From: WSXY01 sp038325105
GTDB lineage: Bacteria > Actinomycetota > Coriobacteriia > Anaerosomatales > Anaerosomataceae
DNA: 46,031 nucleotides
Direction of reading: 5' to 3'
NCBI GenBank assembly: GCA_038325105.1
Contig: JBBQIR010000009.1
Span: 1-46,031, forward strand
Shown here one piece after another: positions 22,989 to 31,460 of this stretch; the stretch's first letter is position 1, and the number at the start of each line of letters is the position of its first letter. A program made the translations under genes and the position numbers. The notes below the pieces were generated by a model. The model did not search any database and was not told the origin of the DNA. It saw nothing but the letters and a program-made list of their open reading frames with translations.

Positions 22989-24764
22989 ATGCGTGAACTG
23001 ATGCGTGTGAATATGTCTGACCTTTCCATCAAGACAGAGCCACTTCCCGAGAAGTGGGCGAAGTACGGCGGCCGGGCCCTCACATCCGCACTGGTGTTCA
23101 CCGAAGTGCCGGCCATGGCCGACCCGCTCGGCGCAGAGAACAAGTTGGTCTTCGCACCTGGTTTCCTCGGCGGAACGAACACCCCCAACGGCGGTCGCCT
23201 GTCTGTTGGCGCGAAGAGCCCACTCACCGGTGGTCTCAAAGAGTCGAACGCCGGCGGCCAGGCCGCACATGCGCTTGGCAAGCTCGGTATCGCAGGTATC
23301 ATCGTCGAGGGCAAGGCTGCCGATCCGGCTGCCCGCTACATGCTCGTCATCGAGGCCGACAAGTCCGCGAAGCTCGAGAGAGTCGACGCATGGGCCGGTA
23401 TGGCCAACTACCCGCTCGCCGACGCGATCAAGGCGACGCGTCCCGCCGACGACCACTATGCGACCATCACGACCGGCCCCGCCGGTGAGATGGGCCTTAA
23501 GGCCGCGGGTATTGCGGTATCGGATCCCAAGGGCTACCCGAACCGCTTCGCGGGTCGTGGCGGTCTGGGTGCAGTCATGGGCACCAAGGGCCTCAAGGCT
23601 ATCGTTGTGAGCGACAAGGGACTGCCGTATCTCGAGCACGCGGACAAGGACGCTTTCCAGGCTGCCATGAAGACCTTCGCGAATGCTCTCACGACGCATC
23701 CGGTGTCCGGTCAGGGCCTGCCGACGTACGGTACGAACGTTCTTGCCAACGTCATCAACGAGGCCGGCGGATATCCGACCCGTAACTTCTCGGACGGTCG
23801 TTTCGAGGGCGTCGAGAAGATCTCGGGCGAGACCATGCGTGAGACGACGCTGGCCCGCGGCGGCAACGTCAAGCATGGCTGCCACACAGGCTGCGTTATC
23901 CAGTGCTCGCGCTACTGGGTCGACAAAGACGGCACGTACGTCACGAAGGGCATGGAGTACGAGAACGTCTGGTCCATCGGCGCTGACTGCGGCATCGACG
24001 ATCTTGACGTGATCGGCCTTATCGACCGCGAATGCAGCGACCTCGGTCTCGACACGATCGAGATGGGCGCCACGCTTGCCGTGTACATGGATTCCGGCAA
24101 GATCGCGTTCGGTGATGGCGCTGCGGCTCTGGCGGCTATCAAGGAGATCGGCCAGGGCACCGAGGTCGGCAAGACTCTCGGTCAGGGAGCCGAGGTCACG
24201 GGCAAGGCATTCGGTGTGGAGCACATTCCAGTCGTGAAGCACCAGGCGCTGCCGGCGTATGACCCGCGTCCGATCATGGGCATCGGCGTCACATACGCGA
24301 CGTCCACGCAGGGCGCGGATCACACGGCCGGTTACGCGATCACAGCGAATGTGCTGGCGGTCGGTGGTACGGTCGACCCGCTGAAGCCCGAGGGTCAGGC
24401 GGCGCTGTCACAGGGCCTCCAGATCGCGACCGCGATGCTCGACGCGATGGGCCTCTGCATCTTCGTAGCATTCCCCGTTCTCGACATTCCCGAGGCCTTC
24501 GCCGCGATTGGCGACATGGTTTCGGCGCACACGGGCGAGACGTGGGATGCGGATGCGCTCATGGGTCTCGGCAAGGAGACGCTCACGTACGAGCGGCTGT
24601 TCAACACGCATGCGGGCTTCACAGCTGCTGACGACAGGCTCCCGGGATTCTTTAAGACGGTTCCGCTGCCTCCGCACAATGCCGTGTTCACCGTGAGCGA
24701 CGAGGATCTCGATTCCGTATTTGCTTTCGTGCCGGAGACTGCGGCCGCACTCGGCATCTCGTAG
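22989..24764 (+). CDS. aor: Aldehyde:ferredoxin oxidoreductase family protein (tungsten/molybdopterin)
   Basis: A 591-residue AOR-family enzyme. These oxidise aldehydes to acids, or reduce acids, with ferredoxin using a bis-pterin tungsten cofactor and one [4Fe-4S] cluster. Cofactor-binding signatures include GGTNTPNGGRLSVGAKSPLT, RFAGRGGLGAVMGTKGLKA and YATSTQGADHTAGY. Cluster cysteines are Cys298, Cys302, Cys306 (C-X3-C-X3-C) and Cys490 (AMGLC); the classic Pyrococcus AOR spacing is C-X2-C-X3-C, so one residue is added. ATG follows AGGGGG. MoaD-like and ThiF-like genes follow. No separate ferredoxin subunit is adjacent. The substrate cannot be told from sequence. Confidence 0.9.
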   Translation: MRELMRVNMSDLSIKTEPLPEKWAKYGGRALTSALVFTEVPAMADPLGAENKLVFAPGFLGGTNTPNGGRLSVGAKSPLTGGLKESNAGGQAAHALGKLGIAGIIVEGKAADPAARYMLVIEADKSAKLERVDAWAGMANYPLADAIKATRPADDHYATITTGPAGEMGLKAAGIAVSDPKGYPNRFAGRGGLGAVMGTKGLKAIVVSDKGLPYLEHADKDAFQAAMKTFANALTTHPVSGQGLPTYGTNVLANVINEAGGYPTRNFSDGRFEGVEKISGETMRETTLARGGNVKHGCHTGCVIQCSRYWVDKDGTYVTKGMEYENVWSIGADCGIDDLDVIGLIDRECSDLGLDTIEMGATLAVYMDSGKIAFGDGAAALAAIKEIGQGTEVGKTLGQGAEVTGKAFGVEHIPVVKHQALPAYDPRPIMGIGVTYATSTQGADHTAGYAITANVLAVGGTVDPLKPEGQAALSQGLQIATAMLDAMGLCIFVAFPVLDIPEAFAAIGDMVSAHTGETWDADALMGLGKETLTYERLFNTHAGFTAADDRLPGFFKTVPLPPHNAVFTVSDEDLDSVFAFVPETAAALGIS

Positions 24765-24787
24765 CTTCTCGCTCGCGTTCGACCAGA

Positions 24788-24823
24788 GCTCGCGCCGGGT
24801 GGTCCCCCCCGCCCGGCGCGAGC
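24788..24823 (+). terminator. 12-bp GC-rich hairpin between aor and the moaD-like gene
   Basis: A perfect inverted repeat GCTCGCGCCGGG / CCCGGCGCGAGC with a 12-nt loop including a seven-C run begins 23 nt after the aor stop. No T-run follows. It could terminate part of the transcripts or protect the aor mRNA 3' end, lowering expression of the cofactor genes relative to the enzyme. Confidence 0.55.
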
Positions 24824-24892
24824 GCTGTGCTCCGACTCGAGGGGCAGTAACGCGATGCGCCTGCTGCACGGTTAGCCGTTAAGGAGTGGCCG

Positions 24893-25132
24893 ATGAACGT
24901 GGATGTGGCACTGTTTGCGAGTCTGGCGTCGTTCCAGCCCGACGGGATGCCCGGTCGCCATTCACGGTCGGTCGAGTTCCCCGATGGCATTCCGGTCGGC
25001 CAGGTGATCGAGTCGCTCGGGCTGCCCGATGAGCCCCGCGTCATCTTCGTCAACGGCCGTCACGCCGAGGAGAGCGACGTGCTGGCCGAGGGTGACCGGC
25101 TTGCGATTTTCCCACCCGTCGGCGGGGGCTAG
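24893..25132 (+). CDS. MoaD/ThiS-family sulfur carrier protein
   Basis: A 79-residue ubiquitin-fold protein ending in PPVGGG, the double-Gly tail that is adenylated and thiocarboxylated. AEGDRLAIFPPVGGG is the typical MoaD/ThiS C-terminus. MoaD supplies sulfur for the dithiolene of molybdopterin. Its place between an AOR gene and a ThiF-like adenylyltransferase gene, as in other AOR loci, suggests it serves the tungsten or molybdenum cofactor of this AOR. ATG with AAGGAG upstream; two bases separate it from the next gene. Confidence 0.88.
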   Translation: MNVDVALFASLASFQPDGMPGRHSRSVEFPDGIPVGQVIESLGLPDEPRVIFVNGRHAEESDVLAEGDRLAIFPPVGGG

Positions 25133-25134
25133 GC

Positions 25135-25728
25135 ATGCTCACAGCAGACTTGCGATCCGCTTTGCGCCAGGCGAAGGTCGCCATCATCGGATGCGGGGGG
25201 CTGGGGAGCAACGTCGCTGCAATGCTCGTGCGCTCGGGCGTGGGTGAGCTGACGCTGGTCGATTTCGACCGCGTCGAGGAAGACAACCTCAACCGTCAGA
25301 TGTTCTTCCGAGATGACATCGGGCGGCTTAAGGCTGAGGCGCTTGCGGACATCCTTCGGAGGATCGACCCGTCGGTCCTCCTCAAGGTCGTGGTTGAGCG
25401 GGTCGCGGCAGATACTCTCGTAGATCTGGTGCGTGAAGCTGACGTGATCGTCGAAGCCGTCGACACCGCCGGTGATAAGGCCATGATCGTCAACACATGC
25501 ACCACCGAGCTGCCCGATACGCCGCTGGTGACCGTGTCCGGGCTTGCCGGCAGCGATTCCGCGAACCGCATCGTGACCGAGCGGATTGCCGACAACGTCT
25601 ACCTGGTGGGCGACCTGGAAAGCGACGTGCGCAGCGGGTTGACGCTCTACGCATCGCGTGTGATGGTCGCTGCCGCGCACGAGGCCCATGTCGTGATTCG
25701 CGTGCTGCTGGGGCAGCTGGAACCGTAG
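25135..25728 (+). CDS. ThiF/MoeB-family adenylyltransferase (short form)
   Basis: A 197-residue E1-like protein. It has the nucleotide-binding loop IIGCGGLGSN (17-26), LVDFDRVEEDNLNRQ (41-55) and a conserved Asp in VEAVDTAGDK. It lacks the zinc-binding CxxC pairs and rhodanese domain of full-length MoeB, matching the short ThiF type common in clostridia. The likely job is to adenylate the C-terminal Gly of the neighbouring MoaD-like carrier. A thiamine role (ThiF with ThiS) is possible, but no other thiamine gene is nearby and AOR is. Confidence 0.85.
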   Translation: MLTADLRSALRQAKVAIIGCGGLGSNVAAMLVRSGVGELTLVDFDRVEEDNLNRQMFFRDDIGRLKAEALADILRRIDPSVLLKVVVERVAADTLVDLVREADVIVEAVDTAGDKAMIVNTCTTELPDTPLVTVSGLAGSDSANRIVTERIADNVYLVGDLESDVRSGLTLYASRVMVAAAHEAHVVIRVLLGQLEP

Positions 25729-25765
25729 GTCTCCGTCAGTCACGGGCATGTGTGTTGCTCAGTTG

Positions 25766-25794
25766 TTGCCGCATGCCCTTCATTCGCATAGAAT
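25766..25794 (+). promoter_or_regulatory. Promoter of hppA
   Basis: TTGCCG (25766-25771) and TAGAAT (25789-25794) are separated by 17 bp, the best sigma-70-type spacing in the window, and lie 83 nt before the start codon. The leader contains a small TGCAC/GTGCA hairpin. Seen directly; activity is inferred. Confidence 0.6.
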
Positions 25795-25877
25795 CACCGC
25801 AGCGTCGCAGGGGGCCGTGTGGCACTCGTGCGTAGTGCACAACCCGGTGCATGAATAAGAAGGGAGTTGCGCGTCTT

Positions 25878-27968
25878 ATGGCTGACTGGATTGCCTGGTT
25901 TGCCCCGATTGCTGCAGTGATCGGTGTGGCCGTGGCGGCATACCTCGGCAACTGGGTCCTCAAGCAGGATGCAGGTACCGAGCAAATGCAGGATATCTCC
26001 AAGGCGATCCAGGAGGGCGCCATGGCGTTTCTCCTGCGTGAGTATCGCGTGCTTATCATCTTTGCGGCGGTCGTATTCGTGGTTCTCGGCTTGGCCGTGA
26101 ACTGGCTTACTGGCGTTGCTTTCCTCACCGGTGGTATCCTCTCCGCCGCTGCCGGCTTCTTCGGTATGTACATCGCCACCCGCGCCAATGCGCGTACCGC
26201 CCAGGCTGCCACTTCCGGCATCGCCAAGGCCCTCAACGTGGCGTTTCGCTCCGGTCTCATGATGGGTCTCACGGTGGCCAGCTTCGGCCTCGGCGGGCTG
26301 AGCCTCTGGGCGATCTTCATGCTCGTCACGGGTGCGAACCCTGCTGCCAACTCCGAGATCGTCAACGGCTTCGCGATGGGCGCCAGCTCGATCGCGCTGT
26401 TCGCGCGTGTCGGCGGCGGCATCTACACCAAGGCCGCTGATGTCGGCGCCGACCTCGTCGGCAAGGTCGAGGCCGGAATCCCCGAAGACGATCCGCGTAA
26501 CCCGGCCGTCATCGCGGACAACGTCGGCGACAACGTCGGCGACGTCGCCGGCATGGGTGCCGACCTTTTCGAAAGCTACGTCGGTTCGATCCTTGCACCG
26601 ATGGTTCTCGCCATCAGCCTGTGGTACACGGCTGGCGGCGCACGCACGCTCGACCTGCAGTACGGCATCGTTGCACCGCTGCTCATCGCCGGCTTCGGCA
26701 TCATCACATCGATCGTCGGGCTGTTCGCCGTCCGCGCCAAAGAGGGCGACAACCTGCACAACGCGCTCAACCGGGGGACGTACGTTGCCGCCGGGCTTGA
26801 GATCGTCGCGATGTTCTTCTTGTTCTACCACTGGAGCACGCGCGTCGAAGCGGATCCCGCGCGCCTGTGGTTCTTCGGCTCAGTCGTCATCGGTCTCGCT
26901 GCCGGTATCGCTATCGGCAAGATCACGGAGTATTTCTGCTCCGATCACTACGGTCCCGTTCGGAAGATCGCAGAAGCGTCCGAGACCGGTGCCGCGACCA
27001 ACATCATCGCTGGTCTCAGCACAGGTATGATGTCGACCGCACTTCCGATCCTCGTGGTCGGCGCCGGCATCATCGGCAGCTACGTCATGGGCAACATGGC
27101 CGTCCCGGACAACAACCTCTCCGGAATCTACGGCATCGCCCTTGCGGCGCTCGGCATGCTCTCCATCACTGCCATCACGGTCGGCGTCGATGCGTACGGT
27201 CCTGTGGCCGACAACGCTGGCGGTATCGCCGAGATGGCCCATATGGGCACAGACATCCGCTCGATCACGGACTCGCTCGACAGCGTCGGTAACACGACCG
27301 CCGCGATCGCCAAGGGCTTCGCGATCGGTTCGGCCGGACTCACCGCCCTCGCGCTCTTCGTCGCATTCCGCCAGTCGCTTGCTCTGGGCGGACTCAAGAT
27401 TGATATGTCGCTCGAGAACCCGTACGTGATCACCGGCCTCTTCCTCGGCGGTATGCTCCCGTTCCTCTTCGGCGCACTCACCATGAGCGCTGTCGGTCGC
27501 GCGGCCTTCGCCATGATCGGTGAAGTCCGCCGCCAGTTCCGCGAGATTCCCGGCATCATGGAGGGCACCGGCCGTCCCGACTACGCCGCGTGTGTCGACA
27601 TCTCCACCAAAGGTGCTCTCAGAGAGATGGTCGTTCCGGGTCTCATCGCCGTTGCTGTCCCAATCGTTGTCGGCATCGTCGACCTGTCGCTCCTCGCTGG
27701 TTTGCTCGCCGGCGCGCTCGTCACCGGCTTCCTGATGGCCGTCTTCATGGCCAACGCAGGTGGCGCATGGGACAACGCCAAGAAGTACATCGAGGGTGGC
27801 GCGCACGGTGGCAAGGGCAGCGATGCGCACAAGGCCGCCGTCGTTGGCGACACCGTCGGCGACCCGTTCAAGGACACGTCCGGTCCGTCCATGAACATCC
27901 TCATCAAGCTCATGACCGTTGTGTCGCTCGTGTTCGTGCCGCTCTTCCTCAGGATTCACGGCGCGTAG
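25878..27968 (+). CDS. hppA: Membrane-bound, K+-dependent-type pyrophosphatase (H+ or Na+ pump)
   Basis: A 696-residue integral protein with about 16 hydrophobic segments that couples PPi hydrolysis to ion pumping. The catalytic signatures are ADVGADLVGKVEAGIPEDDP and AVIADNVGDNVGDVAGMGAD, and near the C-terminus HKAAVVGDTVGDPFKDTSGP. GNTTAAIAKGFAIGSAG carries Ala rather than Lys after GNTT, the mark of the K+-dependent subfamily. Whether it pumps Na+ or H+ cannot be decided by eye. ATG at 25878 has AAGGGAG 11 nt upstream; an ATG at 25851 has no ribosome site. It can use PPi made by PPDK and biosynthesis. Confidence 0.95.
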   Translation: MADWIAWFAPIAAVIGVAVAAYLGNWVLKQDAGTEQMQDISKAIQEGAMAFLLREYRVLIIFAAVVFVVLGLAVNWLTGVAFLTGGILSAAAGFFGMYIATRANARTAQAATSGIAKALNVAFRSGLMMGLTVASFGLGGLSLWAIFMLVTGANPAANSEIVNGFAMGASSIALFARVGGGIYTKAADVGADLVGKVEAGIPEDDPRNPAVIADNVGDNVGDVAGMGADLFESYVGSILAPMVLAISLWYTAGGARTLDLQYGIVAPLLIAGFGIITSIVGLFAVRAKEGDNLHNALNRGTYVAAGLEIVAMFFLFYHWSTRVEADPARLWFFGSVVIGLAAGIAIGKITEYFCSDHYGPVRKIAEASETGAATNIIAGLSTGMMSTALPILVVGAGIIGSYVMGNMAVPDNNLSGIYGIALAALGMLSITAITVGVDAYGPVADNAGGIAEMAHMGTDIRSITDSLDSVGNTTAAIAKGFAIGSAGLTALALFVAFRQSLALGGLKIDMSLENPYVITGLFLGGMLPFLFGALTMSAVGRAAFAMIGEVRRQFREIPGIMEGTGRPDYAACVDISTKGALREMVVPGLIAVAVPIVVGIVDLSLLAGLLAGALVTGFLMAVFMANAGGAWDNAKKYIEGGAHGGKGSDAHKAAVVGDTVGDPFKDTSGPSMNILIKLMTVVSLVFVPLFLRIHGA

Positions 27969-27993
27969 TACTCGCGTCACTGCGGTAAGGTAG

Positions 27994-28029
27994 AATGCTC
28001 CCGGGTGCCAACTGGTGCCCGGGAGCATT
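27994..28029 (+). terminator. Hairpin terminator after hppA
   Basis: A perfect 12-bp stem AATGCTCCCGGG / CCCGGGAGCATT with a 12-nt loop is followed by GTCTTT. It begins 26 nt after the hppA stop. The 5' arm overlaps a -10-like TAGAAT (27991-27996), so a transcript starting there for dnaG would begin within this hairpin region. Confidence 0.75.
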
Positions 28030-28087
28030 GTCTTTCCCGAGAGTGGCGGCCTGCGTGCCGCATCATACAAGCAAGAGGGGAGGGTCT

Positions 28088-29938
28088 GTGGGTCGCATTT
28101 CCGAAGAAGATGTCGGTCGCGTTCGCGATGCCACTGACCTGATCGAGCTTGTCTCGGAATCGCTCGTCTTGAAGAAGAAAGGCCGCCTCTTCTGGGGCAA
28201 CTGTCCTTTCCACGGTGAGAAGACGCCGTCGTTCAAGATCGACCCTGGCTCGCAGCTCTGGCACTGCTTCGGCTGCGGCTTGGGCGGCGACGCGTTCGGC
28301 TACATCATGCGCGCCGAGAACCTCGAGTTCCCCGATGCCGTGCGCCGTCTTGCCGACCGCGCCCGCATTGAAATCGTCGAAGAAGGTGGCGGCATACCCG
28401 CAGGCCGCAAAGAGCGGCTCATTGCCGCGTGCGAAGCGGCGGCCGAGTACTTCCACAAGAATCTCACTACCGGCAAGAGTCCCGGTGCGCAGCAGGCGCG
28501 CGAGTACCTCAAGAAGCGCGGCTTCGGCAGCGACGTCGCCAAGCGGTGGAATCTCGGCTATGCACCCAATGGCCGCGACGAAGTCACGAAGGCCCTTGTG
28601 AACCTCGGGTTCACACGCGATGAACTCGTGGAGGCCAACATCACCCTCGCCGTTGAACGCGGCGCACACAAAGATCGCTTCTTCAACCGCATCATGTTCC
28701 CCATCACGGACTTGCACGGGCGCACGATCGCCTTCGGTGGTCGTGTTATCGGGGCAGGGGAGCCTAAGTACCTCAACTCGCAAGAAACGCCGATCTTCCA
28801 CAAGTCGTCGAACATGTACGGCATCGACCGCGCCCGCAACGAGATCGTCACGAGCGGCACGGCGGTCGTCGTGGAGGGCTACACCGACGTCATCGCGCTC
28901 GGCGAGGCTGGCATCGGGTTTGCCGTCGCCACGCTCGGAACCGCACTCACCGAGCGTCACGTGAAGCTCCTCGGTCGGTTCGCGAAGAAGGTCGTGTACC
29001 TGTTCGACGGCGACGAGGCCGGCCTCAGGGCCGCCAACCGTGCCGCAGAGTTCGTTGACTGGAGCGTTACGCCGGAAGCGGGCGCATCGCGGGTGGAGCT
29101 TGGGGTGTCGGTCATTCCCGACGCGCTCGACCCTGCGGACTTCGTGGTCGCGCGCGGCGTCGATGAGATGCGCGCGCTCATCGATGGTGCGCAGCCGCTA
29201 CTCAGGTTCGTTGTCGACCAGCGCCTCTCGGCACACGACCTCGGCACGCCGGAAGGCAAGTCAGCGGCGCTCCAGGACGCCGTGCAGCCGCTCGCGGTGT
29301 TGAAGGGCTCGATTCTCGCGCAAGAGTACGCAGGCTATCTCGCGGACAAGCTTCTCACGCCGATCGAGATGGTACAGCGTGCGATTGCACACACGCGTCT
29401 TGCGACCGCGCGACCGAGCGCTCCCGAAGAGACACCGGCTTCCGGCCCCACGTCCCCGGTGCAGCCGGTGATCGACGATCAGCAATCAAGGGCCGAATGG
29501 GAGTTCATTCGCACGGTCGCCCAGGCGCCACGGATGCGCGCCGAGGCACGGAAATTGCTTTCTGAGGAGTTCGTCTTGGATGCGGAGCGGCGGCGGCTTC
29601 TTGGGTACGTACTCGAAGCAGGTGAACTCGCCGGTCGAGAACTCTACGAAGCGGTGGCAGCGAAGGACAGAAACCTCGCAGAATCTCTTTCAGGGTGGTT
29701 GGTAGACGCCCCGGACGTGGAACAGATAGAATACGCGTTTGGAGAAATTGCCGTCCGGCTCAAGGATTTAGCCCTCGAGCGTCTAATCTTAACTAAGAAA
29801 GCCGGACTCAGAGCGCTTGACGCGTCTCGGGACCGAGAAGTGTATGACGGACTATTTCGGGAGATCGCGGAGTTGCAGCGCCGTCGAAACGAGCTGCGAG
29901 TGTCTGCCGCGTCCCCATCAGATGTGAAGGCGGAGTGA
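28088..29938 (+). CDS. dnaG: DNA primase
   Basis: A 616-residue primase that makes RNA primers at replication forks. The N-terminal CHC2 zinc finger has Cys39, His42, Cys60 and Cys63 (CPFHGEKTPSF and WHCFGCG). The TOPRIM catalytic domain shows VVVEGYTDVIAL and VVYLFDGDEAGLRAA, preceded by FGGRVIGAGEPKYLNS. The C-terminal part (about 470-616) is the helicase-binding domain and is less conserved and slightly richer in A/T. GTG at 28088 follows GAGGGGAGGG. The open frame extends upstream into the terminator but lacks family similarity. rpoD follows after 4 nt. Confidence 0.96.
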   Translation: MGRISEEDVGRVRDATDLIELVSESLVLKKKGRLFWGNCPFHGEKTPSFKIDPGSQLWHCFGCGLGGDAFGYIMRAENLEFPDAVRRLADRARIEIVEEGGGIPAGRKERLIAACEAAAEYFHKNLTTGKSPGAQQAREYLKKRGFGSDVAKRWNLGYAPNGRDEVTKALVNLGFTRDELVEANITLAVERGAHKDRFFNRIMFPITDLHGRTIAFGGRVIGAGEPKYLNSQETPIFHKSSNMYGIDRARNEIVTSGTAVVVEGYTDVIALGEAGIGFAVATLGTALTERHVKLLGRFAKKVVYLFDGDEAGLRAANRAAEFVDWSVTPEAGASRVELGVSVIPDALDPADFVVARGVDEMRALIDGAQPLLRFVVDQRLSAHDLGTPEGKSAALQDAVQPLAVLKGSILAQEYAGYLADKLLTPIEMVQRAIAHTRLATARPSAPEETPASGPTSPVQPVIDDQQSRAEWEFIRTVAQAPRMRAEARKLLSEEFVLDAERRRLLGYVLEAGELAGRELYEAVAAKDRNLAESLSGWLVDAPDVEQIEYAFGEIAVRLKDLALERLILTKKAGLRALDASRDREVYDGLFREIAELQRRRNELRVSAASPSDVKAE

Positions 29939-29942
29939 CTGC

Positions 29943-31460
29943 GTGAGCCCAGCACCCAAGAAGACAGACTCGGACGCCACTGCCAAGACCACAAAAGCGA
30001 CTCCCGCGGCAAAGCCGGTGGCGAAGCCTGCGGCCGAGAAGGCACCCGCGAAGCCGAAGGCAGGTGCCGCCGAGAAGGCACCCGCGAAGCCGAAGGCACC
30101 TGCTGCGGAGAAGCCCGCCGCGAAGCCGAAGGCACCGGCGGCCGAGAAGGCACCCGCCAAGACGAAGGTCGCGGCCGGCACCGGCAAGATCGTTCCGGAG
30201 CTTGAGCTCGCGGCCGTCCAGACCCTTGCCAAGATGGGCAAGGCCAAGGGCAACCTCACCGAAGTGGAGATCCAGGGCGCTCTGAGCGACATCGAGCTCA
30301 CCGAGGTGCAGTCCGACAACGTCTACAGCTTCTTCGTGAAAAGCGGCATCGACATCATCGACGACTCGGTGACCATCCCCGCCGACGATGACGCGCTTAC
30401 CGATGTTGGCGAAATACCGGACGAGCACGTCGAGGAGATTCCCGCAGAAGTTGCCGAGGTTGTGGCCGAGACGGCCAAGCCCGCTGCGAAGCCGAAGCGC
30501 AAGCCGAAGCGCCGCACCGACTCGCATATGTCTGCGCCACTCACGAGCGACCCGGTTCGCATGTACTTGAAGGAGATCGGCAAGGTCCATCTTCTCACCG
30601 CCCGACAGGAAGTGTTCCTCGCCAAGCAGATCGAAGCAGGCGAGGAGGCCATGGCGATCATAGAGGCGGCTGCGACCGCTGGTGAGAAGATCGACAAGCC
30701 GACGCGCCGCAAGCTGGACCGCACCGAGGCTATCGGCCTCAACGCAAAGAAGCAGCTCGTCGAAGCAAACCTCCGTCTCGTCGTCTCCATAGCGAAGCGG
30801 TACGTGGGACGCGGGATGCTCTTCCTGGACCTCATCCAGGAGGGCAACCTCGGCCTCATCCGCGCCGTTGAGAAGTTCGACTACACCAAGGGCTTCAAGT
30901 TCTCCACGTATGCAACGTGGTGGATCCGCCAGGCGATCACCCGTGCCATCGCCGACCAGGCGCGCACGATCCGCATCCCTGTACATATGGTTGAGACCAT
31001 CAACAAGCTCATTCGCGTTCAGCGCCAACTGCTGCAGGAACTCGGCCGAGAGCCGCTGCCCGAGGAGATTGGCGAGCGCATGGAGATGACCGCGGAGCGC
31101 GTCCGCGAAATCCTCAAGATCTCGCAGGAGCCGGTATCACTCGAGACGCCGATCGGCGAAGAGGAAGACAGCCAGCTCGGCGACTTCATCGAGGACTCCG
31201 ACGCGGTCGTTCCACCTGAGGCCGCAAGCTTCTCGATGTTGCAGGAGCAGCTCGGCAAGGTCCTCGATTCGCTCTCCGAGCGCGAGCGCAAGGTCATCGA
31301 ACTGCGCTTCGGGCTCGATGACGGCCACCCGCGCACGCTTGAAGAGGTTGGGCGTGAATTCGGGGTCACACGTGAGCGCATCCGGCAGATCGAGTCCAAG
31401 ACGCTCTGCAAACTGAGGCACCCGTCGCGCTCGAGTCGCCTGAAAGACTACTTGGAGTAG
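29943..31460 (+). CDS. rpoD: Primary sigma factor RpoD/SigA
   Basis: A 505-residue housekeeping sigma-70. Region 1.2 begins DPVRMYLKEIGKVHLLTARQ. Region 2 includes NLRLVVSIAKRYVGRGM, FLDLIQEGNLGLIRAVEKF and FSTYATWWIRQAITRAI, and region 3 follows. Region 4 has the helix-turn-helix TLEEVGREFGVTRERIRQIE and ends HPSRSSRLKDYLE. The first 80 residues are a Lys/Ala/Pro-rich tail with four 12-residue repeats (separate entry), followed by a region 1.1-like acidic segment (ITKIV-like helix LAAVQTLAKMGKAKG and on). GTG start 4 nt after dnaG. Its stop overlaps the convergent response-regulator gene by 13 bp. Confidence 0.96.
   Translation: MSPAPKKTDSDATAKTTKATPAAKPVAKPAAEKAPAKPKAGAAEKAPAKPKAPAAEKPAAKPKAPAAEKAPAKTKVAAGTGKIVPELELAAVQTLAKMGKAKGNLTEVEIQGALSDIELTEVQSDNVYSFFVKSGIDIIDDSVTIPADDDALTDVGEIPDEHVEEIPAEVAEVVAETAKPAAKPKRKPKRRTDSHMSAPLTSDPVRMYLKEIGKVHLLTARQEVFLAKQIEAGEEAMAIIEAAATAGEKIDKPTRRKLDRTEAIGLNAKKQLVEANLRLVVSIAKRYVGRGMLFLDLIQEGNLGLIRAVEKFDYTKGFKFSTYATWWIRQAITRAIADQARTIRIPVHMVETINKLIRVQRQLLQELGREPLPEEIGERMEMTAERVREILKISQEPVSLETPIGEEEDSQLGDFIEDSDAVVPPEAASFSMLQEQLGKVLDSLSERERKVIELRFGLDDGHPRTLEEVGREFGVTRERIRQIESKTLCKLRHPSRSSRLKDYLE
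30033..30176 (+). repeat. Four 36-bp repeats coding Lys/Ala/Pro-rich units in rpoD
   Basis: Four consecutive 12-residue units cover RpoD residues 31-78: AEKAPAKPKAGA, AEKAPAKPKAPA, AEKPAAKPKAPA and AEKAPAKTKVAA. The first three DNA units are nearly identical, so copy number may vary by slippage. The composition resembles histone H1-like tails and is expected to be disordered and DNA- or RNA-binding. Such N-terminal extensions occur in several actinobacterial SigA proteins. Confidence 0.85.
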
